Assembly: GCA_014359765.1 (NCBI GenBank)
Contig: JACIYT010000002.1
Location: 124,001-188,000, forward strand
DNA length: 64,000 nucleotides
From: Roseovarius sp.
GTDB taxonomy: Bacteria > Pseudomonadota > Alphaproteobacteria > Rhodobacterales > Rhodobacteraceae
Direction of reading: 5' to 3'
In this document: piece by piece, positions 1 to 8,297 of the stretch
Numbering within the stretch: the stretch's first letter is position 1
How the letters are laid out: each line of letters opens with the position of its first letter
The notes under the pieces: model-generated
The model's database searches: none
What the model saw: only the letters and a program-made list of their open reading frames with translations
What the model was told of the DNA's origin: nothing
Program-made: the position numbers and the translations under genes

Positions 1-72
1 TCGTCGGATGACGCGGGCTTCATCACCGGGCAGGTCATTTCCGTCTCGGGTGGCCTGTCGATGCACGGCTGA
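1..72 (+). CDS. C-terminal end of a short-chain dehydrogenase/reductase (partial)
   Basis: Only the last 23 codons lie in the window, ending in TGA at 70-72. The peptide reads ...GFITGQVISVSGGLSMHG, the usual end of a classical SDR (the 'ITGQxxxVxGG' strand before the C-terminus), so the upstream gene is an NAD(P)-dependent oxidoreductase. Its Rossmann motif and YxxxK are off the edge, so substrate and cofactor cannot be judged. A terminator hairpin follows 37 bases later, so this gene ends a transcript. Confidence 0.75.
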   Translation, partial: SSDDAGFITGQVISVSGGLSMHG

Positions 73-109
73 GCCGTGCCTGCGGGTGTTCAGGGTTACC
101 TCCCCAACT

Positions 110-135
110 GGCCGCGCTGCATGCGCGGCCTTTTC
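110..135 (+). terminator. Rho-independent terminator after the partial SDR gene
   Basis: Perfect 8-bp stem GGCCGCGC (110-117) / GCGCGGCC (123-130) with loop TGCAT, followed by TTTTCT. It separates the partial SDR from the acyl-CoA synthetase gene that starts at 180. Confidence 0.8.
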
Positions 136-179
136 TGCCGGGGGGATTTCTGCAAGGCTGCAAACAGGAGGGGGAACGC

Positions 180-2117
180 ATGTTTCATCCCGCGCCCGAC
201 ATTCAGCGCACCAGCACGCTGGCCGCATTCCTGAGCGATTGCGGCGCTGACAGCTACGAGGATCTCGACGCCCGCGCCAATGCCGATCCGGAGTGGTTCT
301 GGGAGCGGATCATCGCGCTTGCCGGTATCCGTTTTGCGCGCCCCTATACCCGGCTGCGCGACAGTTCCGCGGGGCCGGAAGCGATCCGCTGGGCGATCGG
401 CGGGGCGCTGAACCTGACGGAGACCTGCCTAGATGCGCGCATCGCCGAGGGGCTGGGCGACAAGACCGCGATCGACTGGGTCGGCGAGGACGGGAGCCGG
501 CGCCGCTGGAGCTATGCCGAGCTGGGCGCCGAGGCGGCGCGCGTGGCCTCCGCCCTTGCCCGGCGCGGCGTCCGGCCCGGAGAGGCGGTGGGGATCTACA
601 TGCCCATGATCCCCGAGATCCAGGCGGCGCTGCTTGGCATTGCGCGGCTGGGGGCCATCGCGGTGCCGCTGTTCTCGGGCTTTGCCGGGCCCGCCATCAT
701 CAGCCGGCTCAACGATGCCCGCGCCGTGGCGGTGCTCACGGCGGATGCGACCCCCCGGCGGGGCAAGCCGGTCTGGATGGAGGCCACCCTTGCCGAGGCG
801 CTGGCCGAGGTGCCCTCGGTGCACACGGTGCTCAGCCTGCGGCGCTTTGGCGGGGCGGTGGCCGATCCGGCCCGCGATCTCGACTGGCAGGAGACCGTGG
901 CCGGCGCGGATACCGATTTCCCCGCCCATCCCGTGGCGACGGATGCGCCGCTTCTCATTGCCTACACATCGGGCACCACCGGCAGGCCGAAGGGCGTGGT
1001 GCACACCCATCTCGGCGTTCAGGCCAAGGCCACGGCCGATTTCCTGCTCTGCCTCGATCTCAAGCGCGAGGATCGCCACCTGTGGATGACCGACATGGGC
1101 TGGGTCATGGGGCCGCTCACGGTCCTGTCGGTGCTGCTCGCGGGGGCGACGCTGGTTCTGGCCGAGGGGGCGCCCTCGATGCCGGGGGATCCCTTCCGGC
1201 TCCTGCGGCTGGCTGACAGTATGGAGGTCACGCATATGGGGATCGCCCCGACCCTCGTGCGCCAGTTCATGACCCAGGATCCCGCGCCGCTCGGGGGCTT
1301 TGATCTCTCGCGGCTGCGCGTCGTCGCCGCCACTGGCGAGCCGTGGACCGACGATGCCTGGCTCTGGCATCTTGCGCATGTCTGCCGCCATCGCGCCGTG
1401 CCGCTCAACATTTCGGGGGGGACCGAGCTTTTCGGCGCGATCCTGACCTCGACCGTCCTGCACGAGATCAAGCCCTGCGGCTTCTCGGCGCAGGCGCTCG
1501 GTGTGGGTGCGAAAGTGCTGCGCGCCGACGGCACCGAGGCGGCGCCCGGCGAGGTGGGCGAGCTGGTCGTGACCCAGCCGCCGCCTGGCCTTGCCCGGAC
1601 GATCTGGGGCGATCACGAGCGGTATCTCGAGACCTACTGGTCCACCTTTCCCGGGGTCTGGCGGCATGGCGACTGGGTCCGCCGCGATCCCGACGGCACA
1701 TGGTATATCCTTGGCCGCTCGGACGATACGCTCAACATCGCAGGCAAGCGCATCGGCCCCCCCGAGATCGAGGCCGCCCTGACCGCAACCGGCGAGGTGG
1801 TGGATGCCGCGGCGATCGCCGCCCCCGATGAGATCAAGGGCGTGGCCGTGGTCTGCATCTGCGTGGCGGCGCCGGGTGTTGTGCCCGACGCGGCGCTGAT
1901 CGCGCGCCTCAAGGACCGGGTGGGCGAGATCGTGTCGAAACCGTTCCGCCCGCGCGAGATCCATTTCGTCGAGGCGCTGCCCAAGACGCGCAGCATGAAA
2001 ACGATGCGCCGGATCGTGCGCGCGGCCTTTCTCGGCGAAGACCCGGGAGACCTGTCATCGGTCAGCAACCCCGAAACCATGCAGGCCATTGCCCGATTGC
2101 GAAAGGAAAGCCCATGA
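180..2117 (+). CDS. AMP-forming acyl-CoA synthetase (acetyl-CoA-synthetase-like)
   Basis: A 645-residue ANL-superfamily enzyme that should activate a carboxylic acid to its acyl-CoA through an acyl-adenylate. The ATP-binding loop YTSGTTGRPKG is at about residues 261-271, and the C-terminal catalytic lysine is K607 in PKTRSMK, where most Acs proteins have PKTRSGK. The length and the ACS-like N-terminal segment favour the acetyl/acetoacetyl/propionyl-CoA synthetase branch over long-chain ligases, but the substrate is not readable. The start is supported by an AGGAGGGGG-type ribosome site 5-10 bases upstream. The stop overlaps the next ATG (ATGA), so the gene is translationally coupled to the NmrA-like reductase. 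It leads a four-gene unit ending with a thioesterase. Confidence 0.85.
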   Translation: MFHPAPDIQRTSTLAAFLSDCGADSYEDLDARANADPEWFWERIIALAGIRFARPYTRLRDSSAGPEAIRWAIGGALNLTETCLDARIAEGLGDKTAIDWVGEDGSRRRWSYAELGAEAARVASALARRGVRPGEAVGIYMPMIPEIQAALLGIARLGAIAVPLFSGFAGPAIISRLNDARAVAVLTADATPRRGKPVWMEATLAEALAEVPSVHTVLSLRRFGGAVADPARDLDWQETVAGADTDFPAHPVATDAPLLIAYTSGTTGRPKGVVHTHLGVQAKATADFLLCLDLKREDRHLWMTDMGWVMGPLTVLSVLLAGATLVLAEGAPSMPGDPFRLLRLADSMEVTHMGIAPTLVRQFMTQDPAPLGGFDLSRLRVVAATGEPWTDDAWLWHLAHVCRHRAVPLNISGGTELFGAILTSTVLHEIKPCGFSAQALGVGAKVLRADGTEAAPGEVGELVVTQPPPGLARTIWGDHERYLETYWSTFPGVWRHGDWVRRDPDGTWYILGRSDDTLNIAGKRIGPPEIEAALTATGEVVDAAAIAAPDEIKGVAVVCICVAAPGVVPDAALIARLKDRVGEIVSKPFRPREIHFVEALPKTRSMKTMRRIVRAAFLGEDPGDLSSVSNPETMQAIARLRKESP

Positions 2118-2968
2118 TCACCGTCTTTGGCGCGACCGGGACCACCGGCGCACCGCTTGTCGAGGCGCTTCTGGCGCGGGGCGCGCGCGTGCGCGCGGTG
2201 ACCAGCGACCCGGCGAAGATCGCCCCGCTCGAGGCGAGGGGCTGCGAGGCCGTCATTGCCCGCTTCGACGCGCCCGAGACGCTCGCGCGTGCCTGCGAGG
2301 GGGCGGAACGGATCTATCTGGTGACGCCCGCGCATCAGGACATGCGCCGCTGGAAGGCCGATACGATCGCGGCGGCGCAGGCCGCCGGCGTGCGTCACGT
2401 GGTGCTTGCCACCGGGCTCGGCGCCTCGCCCAAGGCGCGGCTGACCTTTGGCAGGTGGCATTCCGAAACGCAGGAATGCCTCAGGCAGAGCGGCCTGGAG
2501 TGGACCTTCATCCAGCCTACCTATTTCATGCAGAACCTGCTGTGGCAGGCGGGCGCGATTGCGCGCGACGGGGTGTATCACGACGATCTCGGTGGCCCCG
2601 TGGCCTGGATCGACGCGCGCGACATCGCCGAGGTCGCCGCCGAGGCGCTGACCGGCCCGGGCCATGCGGGCAAGGCCTACGGGCTGACCGGCCCCGAGGC
2701 CCTCGGCGGCGCGGAGATCGCGGAGATCCTGTCGGATGTGACCGGGCGTCCGGTGCGGTGCGTGCCGCTCGCGGCGCAGGACGCGAAGGCCGCGATGATG
2801 GCGAACGGCATGGCCGAGGAGGTCGCCGCGGCCATGGTCGAACTCGCCTCCATCGCGCCGAAGGGCTATCTCGCGGGGATCGAAACGACCGTGAGCGACG
2901 TGCTGGGCCGCCCGGCGCGGCGCTTTCGCGATTTCGTGGCCGAGCACCGGGATGCCTTTGTCGGCTGA
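2114..2968 (+). CDS. NmrA-like NAD(P)-binding atypical SDR
   Basis: A 284-residue protein starting MITVFGATGTTGAPL, the GxxGxxG nucleotide-binding turn of extended/atypical SDRs, with the 'QPTYFMQNLL' and 'YGLTGPEAL' segments typical of NmrA/YtfG-type NAD(P)H-binding proteins. Such proteins act either as quinone or enal reductases or as redox-sensing regulators; no classical YxxxK is evident. It overlaps the acyl-CoA synthetase stop by ATGA and itself overlaps the next gene by 17 bases, so all three are probably one transcript. The role in acyl metabolism is inferred from context only. Confidence 0.75.
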   Translation: MITVFGATGTTGAPLVEALLARGARVRAVTSDPAKIAPLEARGCEAVIARFDAPETLARACEGAERIYLVTPAHQDMRRWKADTIAAAQAAGVRHVVLATGLGASPKARLTFGRWHSETQECLRQSGLEWTFIQPTYFMQNLLWQAGAIARDGVYHDDLGGPVAWIDARDIAEVAAEALTGPGHAGKAYGLTGPEALGGAEIAEILSDVTGRPVRCVPLAAQDAKAAMMANGMAEEVAAAMVELASIAPKGYLAGIETTVSDVLGRPARRFRDFVAEHRDAFVG

Positions 2969-3698
2969 TCTGGCGGCGGCGGCACCGCTCTATCTCGAAC
3001 TGGCGCCGCCCGAGGGCGCCGCGACCGAGGTCGTGCATCTCTTTTTCCTCCGCGACGAGGGCGCGCTGAGCCGCCGCGGGACCGGGCGTTTCGCGACCGA
3101 CCTGTTCACCCTTTCAGTGATGCACCGGCCCGAAGATCCCGACGCCCCCCGGGTGACGCTCGCGCCGCCCCGCCCGGCATTCGTGCCCCGCAAGGCGCCC
3201 TTTTGCGGCGTCGTGGCCGGGCTGCGCCTCGCTGCGGGGCCGCAGGACGCGCCCCCTCCCGAGGCGCTCGCGCGGTTGAATGCCGCGCTCGGGCATGTCC
3301 TTGAGGGCGATGCGCCCCTCGCCCCGGTGGTCGCCGCGCTCGACCATCTGGCGAGGGGGCTGCGCTTTGCCGGACCGCCGCGGGCGGTCAGCGACCGCAC
3401 CGGGCGGCGCAGGGCGCGGGCGGATACCGGCGTGTCGCGGCGGCGGCTCGTCGTCACCCGGCGCTTTCGCCTCCTGCTCGGCGGGCTGGCGGACGACCGG
3501 CAGCGACTGAGCGATCTGGCGCTGGCGGCGGGGTATTGCGATCAGTCGCACATGTCGGCGTCCTGCCGCGCCTGTGCCGGCCAGCCGCCCGGCGCGCTTC
3601 GCGCGCAGGCGACGGCGCGTCGCTTTGGCCTTTCGTTACAAGATTCGCACCTCGCCGGGCGGCTAGGATTGGTCATCTCGGATCAATGCACGGAGTGA
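2952..3698 (+). CDS. AraC-family transcriptional regulator with shortened DNA-binding domain
   Basis: 248 residues. The C-terminal half carries AraC signatures: a first helix-turn-helix relic around residues 157-175 (TGVSRRRL...RRFRLLL) and a clear second helix at about 186-215 (LSDLALAAGYCDQSHM). In usual family members about 20 residues of the type 'RRFRxxTGxSPKRxxR' lie between 'GVSRRRL' and 'RFRxLL'; here they seem to be missing, and the conserved aromatic of 'SRxFRR' is cysteine (SASCRA). The N-terminal about 145 residues would be the sensor domain. The protein may bind DNA weakly or be degenerating. It sits between the NmrA-like gene and a thioesterase and is the only regulator near the first acyl-CoA gene block. 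Confidence 0.7.
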   Translation: MPLSADLAAAAPLYLELAPPEGAATEVVHLFFLRDEGALSRRGTGRFATDLFTLSVMHRPEDPDAPRVTLAPPRPAFVPRKAPFCGVVAGLRLAAGPQDAPPPEALARLNAALGHVLEGDAPLAPVVAALDHLARGLRFAGPPRAVSDRTGRRRARADTGVSRRRLVVTRRFRLLLGGLADDRQRLSDLALAAGYCDQSHMSASCRACAGQPPGALRAQATARRFGLSLQDSHLAGRLGLVISDQCTE

Positions 3699-3707
3699 GA
3701 TGACACC

Positions 3708-4163
3708 ATGACGCAGTTCCAGCCCAAATCCCCCGATTTCGAGGCGCGTGTGCGCGACAGTTTCGATCGCCAGCAGGCGATGCACACGCTCGGGATCGGT
3801 ATCGCCGATCTCGCGCCCGGCCATATCGTGCTGGAGATGGCGCACCGCCCCGCACTGACCCAGCAGCACGGGTTCCTTCATGCCGGGATCGTCTCGACCG
3901 CGCTCGACAGCGCCTGTGGCTATGCCGCCTTTTCGCTGATGCCTGCCGAGGCCGCAGTGCTGACGGTGGAATTCAAGATCAACCTGCTGAACCCGGCGGA
4001 TGGCGAGCGGTTTCGCTTCGTCGCCGACGTGGTGAAGCCGGGCCGAACCCTGACCGTCTGCGAGGCCCGTGCCCATGCCGTGAAGGGCGGGCGGGAAACG
4101 CTCGTCGCCACGATGACCGGGACGCTGATGGCGCTGGTGGGGCGGACGGGCGTCGCCGGCTGA
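3708..4163 (+). CDS. PaaI-family hotdog-fold thioesterase
   Basis: 151 residues with the PaaI/YigI-like hotdog core: 'QQHGFLHAGIVSTALDSACGYAA' contains the HAG(G/I) loop and the catalytic-region aspartate six to seven residues later. Such enzymes hydrolyse acyl-CoA or hydroxyphenylacetyl-CoA thioesters in the cytoplasm and recycle CoA. The gene follows the AraC gene by 9 bases and ends the four-gene unit. It converges with fadH 44 bases downstream across a GC-rich imperfect hairpin that may serve as shared terminator. Confidence 0.8.
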   Translation: MTQFQPKSPDFEARVRDSFDRQQAMHTLGIGIADLAPGHIVLEMAHRPALTQQHGFLHAGIVSTALDSACGYAAFSLMPAEAAVLTVEFKINLLNPADGERFRFVADVVKPGRTLTVCEARAHAVKGGRETLVATMTGTLMALVGRTGVAG

Positions 4164-4207
4164 GGCGGGGCTGCCGGGCGGGTCCGGCCAGCCCCCCCGC
4201 CCGGTTC

Positions 4208-6241
4208 TCAGAGGCTCTGCGCGAGGCGCACCCCCTCGTCGATGGCGCGCAGCGCGTCGAGCTCGGCGGCCTCCTTCGCCCCGCCGATCATCGTGGCGGC
4301 GATGCCACGCGCGGCGAGGTCTTCGGCGAGGGAGCGTTCCGGTTCCTGCCCGGTGCACAGCACGATCGTGTCGGCGGCGATGGTCCTTGGCTGCCCGTCC
4401 ACGAGGATGTGCAGGCCGGCATCGTCGATGCGCTCATAGACCACCCCGCCGATGGCCTCGACCCCGTGCTTGCGCAGCGCGTTGCGCAGGATCCAGCCGG
4501 TCGAGACGCCCAGCCCGGCCCCGGCCTTGGCGGTCTTGCGCTGGAGCATGATGACCTTGCGCCGCGCCGGGCGCGGCGCCAGCGGATCGCCCGCGAGCGC
4601 GCCCGGGGCGGCGAATGCAGGGTCCACGCCCCATGTCTCGCAGAAGACCGCGGGATCGTGGGCCTCGGCCGGATCGGTCACGAGGAACTCGGCCACATCG
4701 TGGCCGATGCCGCCCGCGCCCATCACCGCCACCGTATCGCCCGCCACCCGCTCGCCCGAGAGGATCTGCGCATAGGTGGCAACCCTGGGATGGTCCACGC
4801 CCGGCAGGTCGGGGATGCGCGGCACGACGCCGGTGGCGATAACCACGTGATCAAAGCCCGCCAGATCCGCCCCGCCGGCCCGCTGCCCGAGCCGCAGCGT
4901 GACCCCGTGCCTGGCGATCTGGGAGGCATAATAGCGCAGCGTCTCGTCGAACTCGTCCTTGCCGGGGGCTGCGCGCGCGAGGTTCAGCTGCCCGCCGAGC
5001 CTGTCGCCGGCCTCGAACAGCGTGACCCGGTGGCCGAGCCGCGCCGCCTCGGCCGCTGCGGCCATGCCCGCCGCGCCGCCACCGACGACCGCCACGTTCC
5101 TCGGCTGCGCGGCGGGTGTGTCGCGGAACATCGTCTCGCGCCCGGCCCGGGGATTGACGAGGCAGCTCACCGTGCGGTCCGAGAAGATGAAATCGAGGCA
5201 GGCCTGGTTGCAGGCGATGCAGGTGTTGATCTCGTCGGCGCGGCCTTCGCGGGCCTTCCTGACGAAATGCGGATCGGCCAGGAAGGGTCGCGCCATCGAC
5301 ACCATGTCGGCATCGCCCGAGGCGAGGATGTCCTCGGCGATGTCCGGGGTGTTGATCCGGTTGGAGGCCACCACCGGGATCGACACGGCCGCCTTCACAT
5401 TGGCGGCGGCCTTGCGCCAGACGGCGCGCGGCACCGGGTAGGCGATCGTCGGCACGCGCGCCTCGTGCCAGCCGATCCCGGTGTTGAGGATATCCGCGCC
5501 TGCCGCCTCGATGCTGCGGGCGAGGGCCGCGATTTCCTCGGCCGGGGCGCCGCCTTCGACCAGGTCGGCGGCCGAGATGCGGTAGATGATCAGGAAATCC
5601 GGCCCGCATCGCGCGCGCACGGCGCGCACGATCTCGACGGGAAAGCGGTGCCGGTTCGCGACGCTGCCGCCCCAGTCATCCTCGCGCCGGTTGGTGTGGG
5701 TGACGGTGAATTCGTTGATGAGATAACCCTCGGAGCCCATGATCTCGACCCCGTCGAAACCGGCGGCCTGCGCGTTGGCGGCGGCGGTGGCGAAATCGTC
5801 GATGGTGCGACGGATGTCGGCATCGGTCATTTCGCGCGGCGTGAAGCGGTTGATCGGCGCGCGGATCGGCGAGGGCGCGACACAGCCCTCGATCTTGGCG
5901 TAGCGCCCGGCATGGAGGATCTGGGCGCAGATCAGGCTGCCCTCGGCCTGCACCGCCGCGCAGATCGGGCGCAGCGCGCGCGCCGCTTCGGGATCGTCGA
6001 GGCGCGGGCCCTCGGGGTCGAAGATCCCCTCGGCATTGGGCGAAAATCCGCCCGTGACGATGATCGCCGCCTCGCCCCGGGCGCGTTCGGCATAGAATGC
6101 GATCTGCCGCTCGATCCCGTCGGGTTCGGTCTCGAGCCGCGTGTGCATGGAGCCCATGACCACGCGATTACGCAGCTCCCGCGTCCCCGCGCGGATCGGC
6201 GAGAGCAAGGTCGCAAAGCGCTCTGTCCCGGTCTTCGGCAT
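4208..6241 (-). CDS. fadH: NADPH-dependent 2,4-dienoyl-CoA reductase (FadH type)
   Basis: 677 residues. An N-terminal old-yellow-enzyme FMN barrel (about 1-340, with 'ICAQILHAGRYA' and 'NRREDDWGGS') is followed by the iron-sulfur cysteines in CIACNQACLDFIF...SCLVNP, then by FAD- and NADPH-binding Rossmann halves ('VAVVGGGAAGMAAA', 'VAVMGAGGIGHDV'). It reduces 2,4-dienoyl-CoA formed during beta-oxidation of unsaturated acids. I chose the ATG at 6241 because GAGGAGG lies 9 bases upstream; the in-frame ATG at 6250 would sit directly on that ribosome site. It is transcribed away from the nine-gene operon at 6337, with a palindrome between them that may control both. Confidence 0.88.
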   Translation of the reverse strand: MPKTGTERFATLLSPIRAGTRELRNRVVMGSMHTRLETEPDGIERQIAFYAERARGEAAIIVTGGFSPNAEGIFDPEGPRLDDPEAARALRPICAAVQAEGSLICAQILHAGRYAKIEGCVAPSPIRAPINRFTPREMTDADIRRTIDDFATAAANAQAAGFDGVEIMGSEGYLINEFTVTHTNRREDDWGGSVANRHRFPVEIVRAVRARCGPDFLIIYRISAADLVEGGAPAEEIAALARSIEAAGADILNTGIGWHEARVPTIAYPVPRAVWRKAAANVKAAVSIPVVASNRINTPDIAEDILASGDADMVSMARPFLADPHFVRKAREGRADEINTCIACNQACLDFIFSDRTVSCLVNPRAGRETMFRDTPAAQPRNVAVVGGGAAGMAAAAEAARLGHRVTLFEAGDRLGGQLNLARAAPGKDEFDETLRYYASQIARHGVTLRLGQRAGGADLAGFDHVVIATGVVPRIPDLPGVDHPRVATYAQILSGERVAGDTVAVMGAGGIGHDVAEFLVTDPAEAHDPAVFCETWGVDPAFAAPGALAGDPLAPRPARRKVIMLQRKTAKAGAGLGVSTGWILRNALRKHGVEAIGGVVYERIDDAGLHILVDGQPRTIAADTIVLCTGQEPERSLAEDLAARGIAATMIGGAKEAAELDALRAIDEGVRLAQSL

Positions 6242-6278
6242 TGTCGGCATCCTCCTCAAAACTCCTCTTGCCCGCCAT

Positions 6279-6294
6279 TCTAACATTTGTTAGA
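6279..6294. promoter_or_regulatory. Palindromic operator candidate in divergent promoter
   Basis: TCTAACATTTGTTAGA is a perfect 7-2-7 inverted repeat in AT-rich DNA between fadH (-) and the acyl-CoA dehydrogenase operon (+). Its size suits a TetR-family dimer, which often control acyl-CoA catabolism. A weak promoter (TTGTTA at 6287-6292, 18-base spacer, TATTTC at 6311-6316) would place it over the -35 region of the rightward operon. No TetR gene is in the window, so the regulator is unknown. Confidence 0.5.
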
Positions 6295-6336
6295 TTTTTG
6301 GGAAGTCCAATATTTCGATCAGGGAGGAAACATCGG

Positions 6337-7512
6337 ATGCACTTCCAGCCAACTGAGGACCAGAAGGCGTTTCAGGAAACGGCCAGGCGATTCGCCTCCG
6401 AGAAACTGGCGCCCAGCTACCTGGAGCGCGCGCGCGGTCACACGCTCGACCGTGATCTGCTGCGCGAGATGGGCGCGCTCGGGCTGATCGGCCCGGACCT
6501 GCCCGAGGATCTCGGCGGGCTTGGCGAGAGCTCGGTCACGGCGGGCCTCATCACCGAGGAGATCGCGCGCGCCGATTTCAACGTGAGTTACATCCAGCTT
6601 CTCGGGTCGCTCATGGGCGGGATGATCGCCAAGCACGCCTCCCGGGAAATCGCCTCCGAATGGGTTCCCAAGGTGGTCGCGGGCGAGGCTATCGTCGGCC
6701 TCGGCCTGACCGAGCCGCGCGGCGGGTCGGACGCGGCCAACCTGATCCTCAAGGCCGAGAAATCGGGCAATGGCTGGCGGCTCAACGGGGAGAAGACCTC
6801 GATGAGCTTCTCCGAACAGGCCGATGTCGCGGTGGTCTTTGCGCGCACCGGCGATCCTGCGGGCGGCTCGCGCGGGGTGAGTGCCTTTTTCGTCGATCTC
6901 AACCAGGAGGGCGTCAAGCGCACGCATTTCGACGATATCGGCACGAGGCCGGTGGGGCGCGGATCGGTGTTCTTTGACGATGTGTTCGTCCCGGCCGAGA
7001 ACATGATGGCCGAGCAGGACCGCGCCTTTGGCACGATCATGGCGGGGTTCGATTATTCGCGCGCGCTGATCGGTCTGGAATGTCTCGGCGCGGCGCAGGC
7101 ATCGGTGGACGAGACCTGGGAATATGTGAAGGGGCGCGAGGCGTTCGGCGCGCCCATCGTGCAGTATCAGGGCGTGAGCTTTCCGCTGGCGGAGGCCGAG
7201 ACCCAGCTGACCATGATGCGCCAGCTCTGCTACTACACGCTCGACCTGCGCGACCGCGGCCTGCCCCACACCGCCGAGGCGGCGATGTGCAAGTGGTATC
7301 TGCCCAAGACCGCCTGCGAGATCATCCACCAGTGCCTGATCCTGCACGGCCATTACGGCTATACCACCGACCTGCCGCACCATCAGCGTTACAATGACGT
7401 GCTCGGCCTGCAGATCGGCGATGGCACGGCGCAGATCCAGAAGCTGGTGATCGCCCGCGAGAAGGCTGGTCGCGTCGTGCTGCAATACGACCAGAAGGCG
7501 AAGGCGAAATGA
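6337..7512 (+). CDS. Acyl-CoA dehydrogenase (possible cyclohexanecarboxyl-CoA dehydrogenase type)
   Basis: 391-residue flavoprotein of the acyl-CoA dehydrogenase family; 'GLTEPRGGSDA' is the FAD/substrate loop and 'ILHGHYGYTTD' the C-terminal domain signature. It should introduce an alpha,beta double bond into an acyl-CoA and pass electrons to ETF. The usual catalytic glutamate of the 'YEGT' motif is aspartate here (GDGT, D362). Its N-terminal wording resembles proteins annotated as cyclohexanecarboxyl-CoA dehydrogenase, but I cannot confirm the substrate. The start is set by AGGGAGGA nine bases upstream. First gene of a nine-gene operon; its stop overlaps the next start by ATGA. Confidence 0.82.
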   Translation: MHFQPTEDQKAFQETARRFASEKLAPSYLERARGHTLDRDLLREMGALGLIGPDLPEDLGGLGESSVTAGLITEEIARADFNVSYIQLLGSLMGGMIAKHASREIASEWVPKVVAGEAIVGLGLTEPRGGSDAANLILKAEKSGNGWRLNGEKTSMSFSEQADVAVVFARTGDPAGGSRGVSAFFVDLNQEGVKRTHFDDIGTRPVGRGSVFFDDVFVPAENMMAEQDRAFGTIMAGFDYSRALIGLECLGAAQASVDETWEYVKGREAFGAPIVQYQGVSFPLAEAETQLTMMRQLCYYTLDLRDRGLPHTAEAAMCKWYLPKTACEIIHQCLILHGHYGYTTDLPHHQRYNDVLGLQIGDGTAQIQKLVIAREKAGRVVLQYDQKAKAK

Positions 7513-8288
7513 GCAGTCCCGTCAATGTGAGCGTGGAGGGCAGCACCGGCATCATCGAGCTGGCGCGCCCGGAGAAATTCAACTGCCTGTCGCTCGAGGT
7601 GCATGAGCATATTTCGGACGCGCGCGCGCGGTTCGAGGCGGACCGGGCGATTCGCTCGATCCTCATCCGGGCGCAGGGCAAGCATTTCTGCACCGGGGCC
7701 GACCTGACCGAGGTCAAGGGCAAGCTCGGCGATCCCGCGGCGCTGGATCACTTCATCGCCTTCGGCATGAAGAACCTGCGCGCGCTGGAGACCTCACCGC
7801 TGCCGGTGATCGTGGCGGTTCAGGGGCTGTGCCTCGCCGGGGGGATCGAGCTCATGCTGTCATGCGACGTGTGTTTCGCCGCCGAGACCGCGCAGTTCGG
7901 CGACCAGCACGCGCAATTCGGCCTGATCCCGGGCTGGGGCGGGTCGCAGCGGCTGACGCGGCTGATGGGGCTGCGCCGGGCGCTCGACCTGATGTTCTCG
8001 GCTCGCTGGCTCAAGGCCGCAGAGGCAAGGGAGGCGGGGCTGGTCAATCACATCGTGCCGGATGCGGATCTGCATCAGGCGGCGCTCGAATATTGCCAGA
8101 CCATCGCCACCCGTTCGCGCACCGGCATCGCCGAGATGAAGCGCCTCGCGCGCGAGGGCGCCGATCTCGGCATCGATCAGCAGATGCGGCTGGAACGTGA
8201 CGCCGCCGTGCGCGCGCTGCCCGGGGTGGATGTGGCCGAGGGGCTCGATGCCTTCGAGAACCGCCGCAAGCCGGTCTTCAAGGGGTAA
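7509..8288 (+). CDS. Enoyl-CoA hydratase/isomerase family protein (crotonase)
   Basis: 259 residues with the crotonase fold: oxyanion-hole segments 'GKHFCTGADL' and 'GLCLAGGIELMLSCD', and 'FGLIPGWGGSQRLTRLMG', whose glycine-rich loop corresponds to the second catalytic region. The first catalytic Glu of true hydratases ('LNE...') is not obvious, so it could be a hydratase, isomerase or hydrolase. Overlaps the preceding dehydrogenase by ATGA and is followed after 9 bases by a second dehydrogenase, implying hydration of the product of one of the two. Confidence 0.82.
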   Translation: MSSPVNVSVEGSTGIIELARPEKFNCLSLEVHEHISDARARFEADRAIRSILIRAQGKHFCTGADLTEVKGKLGDPAALDHFIAFGMKNLRALETSPLPVIVAVQGLCLAGGIELMLSCDVCFAAETAQFGDQHAQFGLIPGWGGSQRLTRLMGLRRALDLMFSARWLKAAEAREAGLVNHIVPDADLHQAALEYCQTIATRSRTGIAEMKRLAREGADLGIDQQMRLERDAAVRALPGVDVAEGLDAFENRRKPVFKG

Positions 8289-8297
8289 GGTGAGCAG

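Noticed and set aside
429-1964. Long open frames opposite real genes (e.g. 429-1964 minus, 24674-25588 plus, 30585-30700 plus)
   Set aside because: They are antisense or offset shadows caused by high GC at third positions; no family signature and low-complexity Arg/Gly/Pro composition.
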